Below, in pieces: positions 31,251-41,867 of a DNA stretch of 64,000 nucleotides. Source of the stretch: Echria macrotheca (taxonomy: Eukaryota; Ascomycota; Sordariomycetes; Sordariales; Schizotheciaceae); NCBI GenBank assembly GCA_030411725.1, contig MU839831.1, positions 1,920,158 to 1,984,157 on the forward strand. Reading direction: 5' to 3'. The notes beneath the pieces are model-generated. The model saw only the letters and a program-made list of their open reading frames with translations, was not told where the DNA came from and did no database searches. The position numbers and the translations under genes are program-made. The number at the start of each line of letters is the position of its first letter. Within the stretch, counting starts at the first letter, position 1.

Positions 31251-34190
31251 ATGTCTACCATCTCTTCTGAGGGTCCCCGCGCGCTCCCCGCCGAGTTCCG
31301 CGTTCCCAATGGCCTGAACAAGCGCTGTGACCTGCCCCCCGAGGCTTACATCATGGACCTGGTAAGTATCCAAGCATGGGCAGATATTCAGAGTGATGAT
31401 GCTAACGCAGTCTCTAGGCCAAGGACCACACTCGTTTCCCTGCTCGTCCTGGTTTCAACACCACTGGCCAGACCATCAAGGTCGCTGTGAACCAGTTTCG
31501 CGTGACCAACTTTGCCAACATGGATGTGACGCTGTACGATGTCAATGTCAGCCCTGAGCCCAAGGGCAGCATCGTCTGGAAGAAGATCTGGGAGACTGCC
31601 GAGGTCAAGAACAGGCTCAATGCATGCAAGCATCCGTGGATCTACGATGGCAAGAGCCTGGCCTGGTCCCTCAACAAGGAGGAGATCAAGATCAAGGTTG
31701 ACCTCGGTGTCGAGAAGGGCTCGCCCGGAAAGGAGAAGGACATGTTCCTGCTCCACGTCCGGCCGAGCAAGACGATCCGCATGGAGGCTCTGAGAGCCTA
31801 CCTGGCAAACAAGGCATCTTGGGACACGAGCGTCCTGGAGTGCATGAACTTCCTCGACCACCTTGTGCGCCAAGGTCCGTCTGAGCGCTTCAAGCTCATC
31901 AAGCGCTCGCTCTTCTCTCAGACGGCTCGGGCCACTCGGCTCAGCGACCTGACCGAGGCGGTCAGAGGCACCTACTCTGCCATCCGCATGACCGAGGTAT
32001 GTCGTTTTTGTCATGGTCCCCTGGGGACGACAGCAGGCTAACAGCAAGATAGACGGTCAACTCCGGCGGACTCGGCCTGGCCATCAATGTCGATGTTTCC
32101 AACCAGGCCTTCTTCATTGGCCAGCCCATGGTGCAAGTTCTGGACTGCTTCATTCGCAGCCTGGGCGGCAAGTTCCGAGGTGAGTGCTGGATGTGGTGAC
32201 GGGTCTAGAACGGACTCACTAACACGACTCTACAGGCGGACTGGCTGAGGCCAGGACACATTTGCTGCCTGCGATCACGCCCAAGGGCGAAGTGATGAGG
32301 TCGGAGCTGTTCAAGGCGCTGAGACGTCTTCACAAGCTGCGCTTCAGCCTCACGCATATCAAGGGCGACGTGTCGTATGTGATTTCCGAGTTCGAATTTG
32401 GCACCCAGTACGGCAAAGACGGTGCCAATGCCAAGACTGTCGAGTTCATGCAGCGAAAGGAGGACGGCACGGAGAAGAAAATCAGCATCTACGACTACTA
32501 CATGGAGAAGTACCGGCTCAAGCTCAAGTACCCGTGGCTGCCGCTCATCAAGACATCGCGCGGCAACTTCTTCCCCATCGAGCTGTGCGAGGTCAAGCGG
32601 CTGACGCCGTACCCCTTCAAGCTGGACCCGACGCAGACGGCCAGCATGATCAAGTTCGCGGTGCAGCGCCCCCGGTTCCGCAAGGAGCACATCATGGAGG
32701 GCGTGGCCGACCTTGGCTGGGCGCAGGACAAGTACCTGCGGGCGTTTGGCGTCACCATCAGCCCGCAGATGCCCATGGTGCAGGCCAAGCTGCTCAAGAA
32801 CCCCGAGCTTGCCTTTGCCGGCGGCCAGAAGAAGAACCCCGGCAATGCTGGCCGGTGGGATATTCGCGGCGTCAGGTTCTCTGTGCCCAACCCCCAGCCG
32901 CTGAAGTCGTGGGCCTTTGTTTCCATCGGCGGAGCTGTCGACGCCGCCGCTCTCACCAACTTCGCAAAGGCTTTTACGAATACGTACCGGACCCATGGTG
33001 GCAACATTGCTGGTCCGCCCAAGATCCTCAACTACACGGGCACGGTTTCCCTGCCTGACGCGGTCCATAAGGCATACCAGGAGACGGGCAGCGCGTTCAA
33101 GCTGGCGCCGCAGATTATCTTCTTCGTGGTGCCCATGGGCACTTCCTGGACCTCGGCCATGTACGAGCGTCTCAAGAAGAATGCCGACTGCCGCTTTGGC
33201 GTCGTGTCGCAGGTGATCCTGGCCAAGAACGCGCAGAAGTGCGACCCGCAGCTGCTGTCCAACGTGGCCATGAAGGTCAACGCCAAGCTGGGCGGCCAGA
33301 CGTACCGTCTCGGCCACTGGCCGGCCACGGGATCGCAGTTCAGTGTTCCGACCTGCATGATCGGAGTCGATGTCTCGCACGCCGGACCCGGGTCCGAGAA
33401 GCCGTCGGTGGCGTCCATGTGCCTCTCGATGGACAAGAACGCGTGCTACTACACGGCAGCGGTGCAGACCAACGGCTGGCGCGTCGAGGTGCTCACGCCC
33501 GAGAACGTCCGGAGCATGCTCGGCCCCATGGTGACGCGCTGGAGGCAGATCAACAAGACGGTGCCGCAGCACGTCTTTTACTTCCGCGACGGCGTGGCCG
33601 AGGGCCAGTTCGCCCACGTGCTCGAGTACGAGCTGCACAACATCAAGCGCGTCTTCAAGGAGGCCTGCGGCACGGTGCCCAAGTTCACCGTCATCGTAGC
33701 CACCAAGCGCCACCACATCCGCTTCTTCCCCGAGCGAGGCGACAAGAACGACAACCCGCTGCCGGGCACGCTCGTCGAGCGCGAGGTCACGCACCCGTTC
33801 CACTACGACTTCTACCTCAACTCGCACCTGGCCATCCAAGGCACAGCCCGCCCGGTGCACTACAACGTGATCCACGACGAGGTGGGCATGAAGGTGGACG
33901 CGCTGCAGAACCTGATCTATCACCAGTGCTACACCTACTGCCGCTCGACCACGGCCGTCTCGCTTCATCCGGCTGTGTACTATGCTCACCTGGCTAGCAA
34001 CCGGGCGCGCGCGCACGAGGCTGATGTCGCCTCGCCGCCGCAGACGGCGACGGTGAAGAAGGACGAGGGCGGTTCCAAGAAGAAGTCGGCGACGGACAAG
34101 GGCCCCTGCCCCAAGCTGCTGCCGCTAGCGAGCGAACCCAACAACCTGGGCGCCCGTGACGCATTCCTGGCGTCCATGTGGTACGTCTAA
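31251..34190 (+). CDS. Argonaute protein (RNA silencing slicer, QDE-2/SMS-2 class)
   Basis: Four exons: 31251-31361, 31418-31996, 32053-32179 and 32236-34190; introns of 56 nt each; 923 residues. Domain order is N-terminal domain (ARPGFNTTGQTIKVAVNQFR), linker 1 (GLGLAINVDVSNQAFF), PAZ (about residues 285-400; YDYYMEKYRLKLKYPWLPLI), MID (SAFKLAPQIIFFVVP, YERLKKNADCRFGVVSQVIL) and PIWI. All four slicer residues can be placed: Asp in MIGVDVSHAGPG (~650), Glu in WRVEVLTPENV (~690), Asp in FYFRDGVAEGQF (~723) and His in YYAHLAS (~857). The C-terminus ends MWYV, close to the usual aromatic end. There is no Arg/Gly-rich N-terminal extension. It should bind small RNAs and cut targets in quelling or meiotic silencing; the sequence alone does not tell me which paralogue it is. 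A repeat-bearing promoter and intron-containing leader precede it. Confidence 0.93.
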
Positions 34191-34680
34191 GGGAGGCAAG
34201 CATTCAACACATCTCTCCCGCATTTTTCTAGTCTAGATGGTCAATTTTGGAAGGTTATGGAAAAGGTGGTGGTGGTGGTGGTGTGTTTAGGATGGGAGGA
34301 GGAAGGATAGGCTCGTGGGAGCATTTTGGTCCAGGCCACTGGATTTTAGATCACTTGGTAGAGACAGCGGCTAGCTAGCTCTTATGAAACAGATTGGGAG
34401 ATAACTATTGCGAAGAAAGATGAAGTGAAGTGTGACATGAAGTTGGATGCTAACTAACTAGGTAACGGCAGGCAAGACGTCTAGTGTTACGTCAGCGGAA
34501 CCCCCAGCCCATGACGTGGACTTGGGACTTGGCAGCCACAGGGGCGCCGCGTTAGGATTAGCGTCCACTGTAGGTTCCCGCGACCAGGGCCTTTTTCCCC
34601 CATTCCACCCCCACCAAGCCCACCAAGCCCACCTCGAATTCCCCGACGACAACATCACGAACTGGGCAACACACGACAAC
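34191..34680. other. Argonaute 3' flank and SRO7 promoter
   Basis: 490 bp in tandem orientation. It holds a short GTG microsatellite (GGTGGTGGTGGTGGTGG, about 34267-34283) in the probable 3' UTR and a C-rich CCCACCAAGCCCACC repeat just upstream of the SRO7 start. No additional gene was seen. Confidence 0.45.
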
Positions 34681-37600
34681 ATGGCGAGCTTTCTACGGGG
34701 GAAGCAGACGGGCATGCAGAATGACCTGTCGGCGGCAGTAGCACCGGGATTATTCGCGCCAGACGAACAGGCGCGGTACGGCATCAATTCGCAGATCAGG
34801 TAGGTAGGAGGAGAGTGCTCGTGGCGGGGTATCATAGCTCCCCAAATCCGGGGAACAGCTAACAACGAGCACAAAACAGCTGCCTCGCGTACGACGCCGT
34901 GCAATCACTCCTCGCCGTCGGGACCAACGAGTCGCAGTTCGGCGCCGGCAAGATCTACGTGTTTGGCCAGCAGCGCGTGCAAAAGTGGTTCTCGCCCGCC
35001 CGGCCCGCCTCCATCGTCCACCTGAGCTTCGTCGCCAACCGGCTCATCAGCCTCGATTCCCGCCATGAGCTCGCCGTGTGGGATCTCGCCACCGGCGACC
35101 AGGTCGCCAAGCACACATATACACAGGCCGTCTGCATGCTGACGGACCCCATGCTCGACTGGGTGCTGGTCGGGCTGCAGAACGGCGACATTTGCGCCTA
35201 CGACCTCGACCGGGAGCGGCCGTCGCTGTTTCGTCTGCCCAACTTTTGGCGCGAGAGGGATCCCAATGCTAGGACCGTCACGCTGCTCGGCATGCAGCTG
35301 CATCCGAGAGATATCGGGAAGCTTTTGATCACGTATAGCCATGGCGCCGTCATCTACAGTTTCAAGCAGAATGCCCCGACGGGTTTCTTTGAGTACCAGG
35401 TCCCTGCCGATGCGCCGGGCGGGAACTCGGAGGGTGTCGGGACGGTCCGGAAGCCGAGACTTACGCATGCTGTGTGGCATCCCACGGGCACGTTTGTGCT
35501 CACGGCCCATGTCGACGGCAGTCTTGTTTTCTGGGACCCCAAGGATGGTCGCATCGTGGCGGCGCGGTCGATATACGATACCAGCATCAACCAGCCCAGT
35601 CTGAAGGCGAACCCGCCGAGACCGGTGTTTCCGTTTATCAAGATTGCGTGGTGCTGCAAGGAGAATCCCGATGATACCGCGCTTCTCGTCGCTGGTGGAC
35701 ATGCGCGTGACGATGCCGACAACTGGATAACTTTTCTGGAGCTGGGTCCGACGCCGGTTTATGCGACGTCGTCGTGGGAGATTCTGACCAAACATTTTGA
35801 TGGGAAGCGCAGGTTAACACTGCAGACACCTCCGGGTGCTCAGGTCCTGGACTTCTGTCTGATCCCGCGGCTCACGCCTCATTTTGCTGGCAACCAAGAT
35901 CCGATCGCCATCATCGCTAGGTTATCATCGGGAGAGTTGGTCACCATGAGCTTTCCCTCTGGCTATCCAATCAGTCCGACCAACATGCTCCACCCGAGTC
36001 TGTCTTTTGTGCACCCGTTCGTCCAGAAGATTGCCGTGTCGACATTGAATCGCGACAGGTGGCTGGGCATGGTGGAGAAGCGCAACCAGGGCGAGCCTCT
36101 CGTCAGAGGCGGTGCTGAGGCTACACGACGGAGACGGTGGTATGACTGGAGAAATATCATACAGGTGGCTCATGCCGACAGTATCGTGCGGATTTGGGAC
36201 GTGGGGTATGATGACGAGATTGAGAATTCGTCGCAACTGCAGGTGGACGTGGCGAGGGCGCTGAACCGGTATGAGAATGTCGATATTACCGCTCTCGACA
36301 TGGCAGAGATGACGGGAGAGTTCGCCGCCGGCACCAAGACGGGCGAAGTGGTGGTTTTCCGGTGGGGAGGGAACAAGGTGTTTGGACGGGACGATGCACC
36401 ATCGACGAGCGGAAACCCGGGAGGCATTACCGATATCAGCACGAGGGCTGAGCCGTCGCTGAAAGAGGGTTTGCAGCCGTTTATTCTGTACGAGATGATG
36501 CAAGGCCCGATCGGCGTCGTGTCGGTATCCAATGTCGGTTTTGTTGCCGTCGGTTCCGAGGGCGGGTTTTTCAGTATTACCGACCTCCGCGGGCCATCTA
36601 TCATTTACCACGCGTCGACCGCTGAGTTCACCAAACAGGAGAAGAGGTCTTCGCTGTTCAAGGGGCATTCCAGCTCCTCGACGTCGGACTTTCCGACTGT
36701 CATTGAGTTTGGCGTTATGACGCTGGATGGTGATAATTATTCGAGCATTGCATGTTTCGTGGGGACGAACCAAGGAAAAGTGGCTACGTTCAAACTATTG
36801 CCCGGAGCCGATGGATACTCGGTCAAGTTTGTCGGGGCTGTGAGTTTCAACGACAAGGTCATCTCGCTCTGTCCGATCAACGCCGACAACGGATACCCTG
36901 CGTCAGCGACGGGTCCGGCAGTCGCTGGTCTCAGGGAGGGCCGGCAGGTGCATGGCATTCTCGTAGCTGGTAGGCACACATTTTTTGTTTCATGGAATCA
37001 CAACAGATACTAACACCTACAGTGACACAAACCGAGATTCGCCTGTTCAAGCCGGCAGCAGCCAAGGGCGCATCCAAGTCTTTTGACGACCAGCTGTGCG
37101 ATGCTGCCACGGTTACAGAGATCCCGCAATACGGTTTTGCTATTGTGGCTCTGTTTGGCGACCGAACCACACGGTCGTATACCATCCCCGGTCTCAAGGA
37201 AATCGGCCGCAAGACGCTGCCGGCCCTCGACGCGAGCCGGACCATGGCGGCCTCGATCACCAAGACGGGCGACGTCTTCGGCTGGACCGGCCCGTCCGAG
37301 ATTGCCATCCTGCCGGTGTGGGGTACCGGGAAGCCGCTCGAGAACAGCAAGGACGTGCTGGTCAATCCGGAGCTGGTCACGCCGCCGCGCCCGACGATCA
37401 GCAACTTCCAGTGGATCTCGGGCACGCAGTATGTCAGTCCGACGGATCTGGATTTGTTGATTGGTGGCGCGGACCGGCCGCCGAGCAAGCGGATGATTGC
37501 GGCGACGGCGGCGGAGCAGAGGTCGGCGAGGCCGGGAGGAGGGAGCGCGAGGGCGGGGAGTAGTAGTCAGGAGGGGTGGGGGGATTACTTGTCGAGGCAG

Positions 37601-37753
37601 ATTGCGGAGCGGACGGAGAAGTTGGGGGTTATGGGGGAGAGTGTGGATAATTTGCAGCAGGCTAGTAGTGGGTGGGCGGATGATGTGGGTAAGTATGTTA
37701 AGAAGCAGCAGAGGGGGTTGTTGCTTGGGGGGTTGAAGAAGACTTTTATGTGA
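34681..37753 (+). CDS. SRO7: SRO7/Lgl-family exocytosis regulator
   Basis: Three exons: 34681-34799, 34880-36969 and 37023-37753; introns of 80 and 53 nt; 979 residues. Junctions give YGINSQISCLAYDAVQSLLA and HGILVAVTQTEIRLFKP. The body is a double WD40/beta-propeller lethal-giant-larvae fold: LLAVGTNESQFGAGKIYVFG, VHLSFVANRLISLDSRHELA, GDICAYDLDRERPS and LTHAVWHPTGTFVLTAHVDG. The last ~60 residues (WGDYLSRQIAERTEKLGVMG, NLQQASSGWADDVGKYVKKQ) are an R-SNARE-like coiled coil as in tomosyn/Sro7 proteins. In yeast, Sro7 binds the plasma-membrane SNARE Sec9 and the Rab Sec4 and promotes polarised secretion. Codon use and GC match the neighbours. Confidence 0.92.
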
Positions 37754-37904
37754 GTTGGGGGGGGGGGGGGAAGGGGGTTGTTTTGATAGAGTTTGGTGTG
37801 TTGTGGTATTTTTACTGGGACGAGTGAGTCTGTTGGAGAGGAATTTCGTCGCTACGGGTTTGTATCGTCTATGACATGGAGGGTAGGATATAGAGGAAGC
37901 TGTT

Positions 37905-38262
37905 TATATCTTTTCATTTTATGAAATCGCATGATTTGCTTGGAAGTCGTGACAGCTTCATGTCTGGACTGTAAGACAGGTCGTTTTATGGTGTAGGCAT
38001 TACTTCGTGCCAGACCTCGGTGCTTGTTACGGCGCGCGCATGCCGTAACAAGCCATATAGAGCGCTGAGATCAATTGAGCTGTCAGTTCAATTGATTTGT
38101 ATCCTTTTATAGGGCATGGCTCAGTGGTCGTTAGCGCTGCTGCTGCACGCCGTGACAGTGCTCTCCCTACTGGATGGGCCTCAGTTTCCAGAGTACCTTA
38201 TATAGAGATATCTGTTTTTTAATATTTATGAAATCGCATTATTTATCTGGAATTACATATGC
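37905..38262. repeat. Diverged direct repeats flanking a ~300-bp segment
   Basis: TTTATGAAATCGCATGATTTGCTTGGAA (about 37918-37945) recurs as TTTATGAAATCGCATTATTTATCTGGAA (about 38226-38253), about 308 bp apart. Related AT-rich sequence (ATATC...TTTT) precedes both. The differences are mostly C-to-T/G-to-A type. It resembles a short decayed element with terminal direct repeats, but no coding part remains. Confidence 0.55.
38022..38095. repeat. Adjacent hairpin-forming inverted repeats
   Basis: GCTTGTTACGGC (38022-38033) and GCCGTAACAAGC (38042-38053) are perfect 12-bp arms around an 8-nt GCGCGCAT loop. Immediately downstream, TCAATTGA occurs at 38071-38078 and again at 38088-38095; the word is self-complementary, so either copy or the pair can fold. 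No T-run follows, so this is not a classical terminator. Confidence 0.85.
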
Positions 38263-39289
38263 ACGAATATCTAGGGTATCAAACACGAGCATAGTTGTCT
38301 CTTTAAAACCTACGAAGCTGTATACGGTGTATAATGTGTAAATATCCTGACATAATATCCTGACTTCCTTCTTCCCTTTCTTTACATCCCGAGACGAGCG
38401 GGGGATTGTAATGAAAAAAAAATGGCGGGGAAGGCGAAGGGGAGGGTGGGCGATTACTTTTTCTTCATCTCTACTTTTATTAGCTTACCTTTTGTTACCT
38501 TACGTTTGCTGTTGAGGGCTGCAGTTGTTGGTGGGATGTGAGTGCGGTATGCACGGCATGTTGATGTGGTATGGGGTTGTGTACGTAGTGTGTATTTGTT
38601 GTGGGTGTGTGGTGTTGTGATTAAGTGGTATATCATAGTGCGTGGTGCGTAGGGTGTGTATGGTGTGTAGTAAGTGGTGAGAATGATCAAAAAGGTGCGG
38701 AGACAATAGTGTTGAGTGCCGAGACCATATGTAAGAAGGGTGGGTGTCGATGTGGCAGAATGGAAGGTTGAGGATTACGGGTTACTGGGGGGGGGGAGAA
38801 GGCAAAGACAAATTGGTCAAGAGTTCTGAGCGTAGTCGGGTCTGATAATGAGTGGTACGTCCTTGAACCTGTTCAAACTTGTTAGATGCCGGGCGGGCTA
38901 CCGTAGATGCTTGGTGAGTGTCGAAGCTTTGAATGCGATGAGGATTGAAGTTTGTTGGGAATCACTGGGGGCTAAGGAGTCCTGGGGGTATGGAGGAATG
39001 GTCAAGGTTGCTGGTGGATGTTGAGGTTTGTCGGGTTGAGGAGTAGAGAAAGGTTTACGAGAGGCTGCTGGGACTGTTGAAGATTTTCAGGGGACATGGG
39101 GACAGAGGAACGGGGTGGTGAACGGTATTGAAGGTGGTAGGGAAGGGTGTTGAAGATTATGGACGGTATATGATGGGTGCCTTGGCGAAGGGGTTGGGGG
39201 GTTGGAAGTGGTGAATTAGGAAGAGGTCGAGTGGTGAGAAGTTGGGAGGGGCGTCTCCGTCGAAGTTGAAAGTGCCGAAGGCGGCTGCT

Positions 39290-39740
39290 GAAGTGATGGG
39301 GAGGATTGCCGATGACAAAAGAAAAGCTGCGGGGGCTGTTCAGATGTTCAAGAGCGGGGGGCGACAGCAACGCAGGACAAGCAGGAGGCATCGTGTAGTA
39401 CAGGTGAGAGTTGTCGACGAGGTTAGGGAAGTTTGTGCTGAAGTTGTTGGAGTGTCGGAGATTGGGTGTTGGAAGTCGTCGAATACAAAAGAAAAGTTGT
39501 CGGAGACTCGTGAAGAACCTGTTCAAGTGCAGTGGGTGGCGATAACATGGGACGGCTAGGAGGCATAGTGCTGGTGGGTGTTGCTGCAAAGTTTGGGAAA
39601 GCGTGTCGAAGTCGTTTAGATGCTGGAGGACGTTGTGAATCGGTGACTATCGATACGCATTCGAGATCTTCGAGGGTTGTCGTCAGGTGCAGGAGATGTC
39701 GAAGACAAATGAAAACTGCTGGAGTGGAAACCGGATCGAA
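39290..39740. repeat. Degenerate ~175-bp tandem repeat
   Basis: AGGAGGCAT is found near 39383 and 39558 (period 175). Upstream of each copy, ACAAAAGAAAAG(C/T)TG then TGTTCAAG(A/T)GC recur at matching positions (about 39317 and 39484). GTCGAAGACAAATGAAAACTGCT near 39698 looks like a third, more decayed copy. Identity is only moderate and indels are present. The purine-rich plus strand creates long Pro/Leu-rich minus-strand frames that I do not believe are genes. Confidence 0.6.
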
Positions 39741-41867
39741 GAACGCTGACGAATGTCGAATGTCGAGGGTCGAAGATTGCTGAAGAAAACATTGTCGAAA
39801 TACCGAGGAGTGTTGGACTGGGAGAGAAATGTTTGCGAGTTCCCGGGGGTAACAGGGCATTTATACCTGTGCTCGGTGGTGCCTACGTGGCTACAATTAT
39901 TCACCGGCATGACTGGTGTGATATCATAGACACACCACTCTTATTTTGTTACGCACCTAGTATTGGATCTGCTGCACAAGTGGAAGAAGGTAGGGGAAGC
40001 TACTGCGTTCTATCTTTGCTAATACCGGGGCCAGCGGATGCAGCGCTAGACGGCGGCGAATGTCTTCACTTCATCGCATGTGAGAAAGTTCAGGGTCATT
40101 GGCTTAGTCGTAGGAGGACATATGGAACGTGTTGACCCTGGTTGTATCACTGGTGGTTTCCAGTCTCTATACAGTATTTCGAGGGATTTTTTTCTCTTCG
40201 TATGGCGCAAACCGGATTGGCCCTGTCTCCCACATAAGACGCATTGTTGTGCCCCTGCTGGCTGCCGTGGGTGCCGGGACTCGCTGAACAGGAGAATGAG
40301 AAGTGACGGCCTCGTCTCCAAGAATAGACGAGAATAGATGCCAAACTCGATATGATGCGTGGAAGTGGAAAAATATCAGAACATCGAGCTAACTCACACG
40401 TAATCCCCAACACTCAGAGACCGGAAAAGTAGCCCGTCCGGCTGCCAGTTCCATCCTCTCGCAGTCCAAGCCTCCCACCTGACTGAGGACCGGCGCCGTG
40501 ACAGACACTGGTGATACACATGGCGAGGAGCGAAGGCAAGATGTGCGTATAAACGCGCGCTAATGCCCCACGGACATAAGTAAGGAAAGAACAAGAAGGA
40601 CACCCGGTGGGATGTGCTCCCCCTACCCAAGCTACCCCCCACCTGATATAAAACACCAAGAAGACAACAGACACGGCAGCCACACGATGGATCATCTTCA
40701 CATTCACATTCACATACCACAAACGGCCTCAAATCACATCATCTCATTTCTTCTTCTCTCATTCCTATCCTCCACGCTTCCCCTATCCCCCTATCATTCA
40801 TCGTTTTGTAATACACACACTATGAAAACACCCACACTCCCCCCTTCCCCCCCCATCCCCCAACCTCTCCTTCCTAAGGTAAACCATCCGGTAAGGTAGG
40901 CTGGGTATCTCCCTCCTGGGTACCAAGGCAACGGCAAAGGCAAAGGCAGCAAGAACCAAAACGACCAAAACGACCAAAAAATGAAACTAAACCTCCTCCT
41001 GCCTGCCCGCCCAACGCTGGCATCATCCCATTCCCATTCCCATTCCCATACCGTACACACAAAAAAAAGGGGATGGTGATCGTGGTGGCAGCAGTAAGTG
41101 TCTCTGTCTATATACCATGTGGAAGGAAGGAAGGAAGGAGCTATCCTCCGAAAGGGGGCTGTCACCAGAACACCACCAGCACCAGCATCAAAAAAAAAAG
41201 AAAGAGTCCAAGAAAGTCCAAGATAAAAAAAAGTTTACAATCCAGAGGGGGACAGACAACAAAAAACACAATATGTAAACCCACGTCGTCTTTTCCCCCC
41301 AAATCTCCTGCTGCTGACTGACTGACTGACTGACAGAACAAATCATTATCCATCGCCGTTGCTGAAGGCTGAGGACTAAAAAACCCAAAAGTCCCCCCCT
41401 GCCCCTCTCCCATACAAAACAAAAAAGAAAAAAAAATCTCAAACTCCCCAAGTGTAAGTAAAAAAGACACAGCACAAATAAAGTCAGGGATAAACCCCGT
41501 CGTCGGTCGGTCGGTCAAACCCCTCCCTCCCAGTTTTCGTCCCGAGCATGAAGAAGACAACAACGAGAAAAAAAAAGACAACATGTTCTTTGTCCGACCC
41601 GACCGACCGACCATGCAGGAACCCGCGAAAAGACCCGCCTGACCCCCCTTCCTTCCCTTTCCATCCCTTCTTCCCCTTCCCCTTCCCCTTCCCCCCCTTC
41701 CCTCCGACCAAACCCCGCTTACCCAAACAATATGCGTATTATGCAGGTGCTGTCTGTCCCTGTGTCCCTGTGCAACGGTTCCACAACCGTCAGACCCGCG
41801 CTCATACACACACATTCCTTCCGAATCAACGCATTTATTACGAGACGAATCACCCCCCACCCCCACA
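39741..41867. other. Gene-poor region rich in microsatellites (SPT7 3' side)
   Basis: No gene was recognised. Simple repeats include CCCATTCCCATTCCCAT (41025-41048), GGAAGGAAGGAAGGA (41112-41128), GACTGACTGACTGAC (about 41316-41334), CGGTCGGTCGGT (about 41500-41513) and CCTTCCCC units (41668-41690). A TATA-like CTGATATAAAACACC at 40639-40653 is followed by a C/T-rich leader-like tract up to about 40860, resembling a core promoter without a recognisable gene. Part of the right end must be SPT7 3' UTR. Confidence 0.45.

Larger units (their letters stand above)
37754..39289. other. Gene-poor region with inverted and direct repeats
   Basis: No gene was recognised. It starts with a G-run right after the SRO7 stop (37749-37761). 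Two palindromic structures and a pair of ~40-bp direct repeats (near 37905 and 38213) are listed separately. The GT-rich tract at 38560-38680 gives low-complexity open frames on the minus strand that are not credible proteins. Confidence 0.45.

Noticed and set aside
32205..34016. 603-codon open frame antisense to the Argonaute gene
   Set aside because: It lies exactly opposite GC-rich coding sequence; high G/C at third positions removes stops on the opposite strand. Its Val/Leu/His-rich composition matches no family, while the sense strand is a clear Argonaute.
38454..38706. Minus-strand frames rich in Thr/Tyr/His at the GT-rich tract
   Set aside because: Tandem dinucleotide-like composition (GTGTGT, GTGGT) gives periodic peptides; no start context or homology.
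39002..39589. 195-codon Pro/Leu-rich minus-strand frame
   Set aside because: It is produced by the purine-rich degenerate repeat; the sequence is low complexity and has no splice or family support.
41097..41700. Clustered short tandem repeats as a possible CRISPR-like or regulatory array
   Set aside because: Each is a different simple microsatellite (GGAA, GACT, CGGT, CCTTCCCC) without spacers; ordinary low-complexity fungal intergenic DNA.
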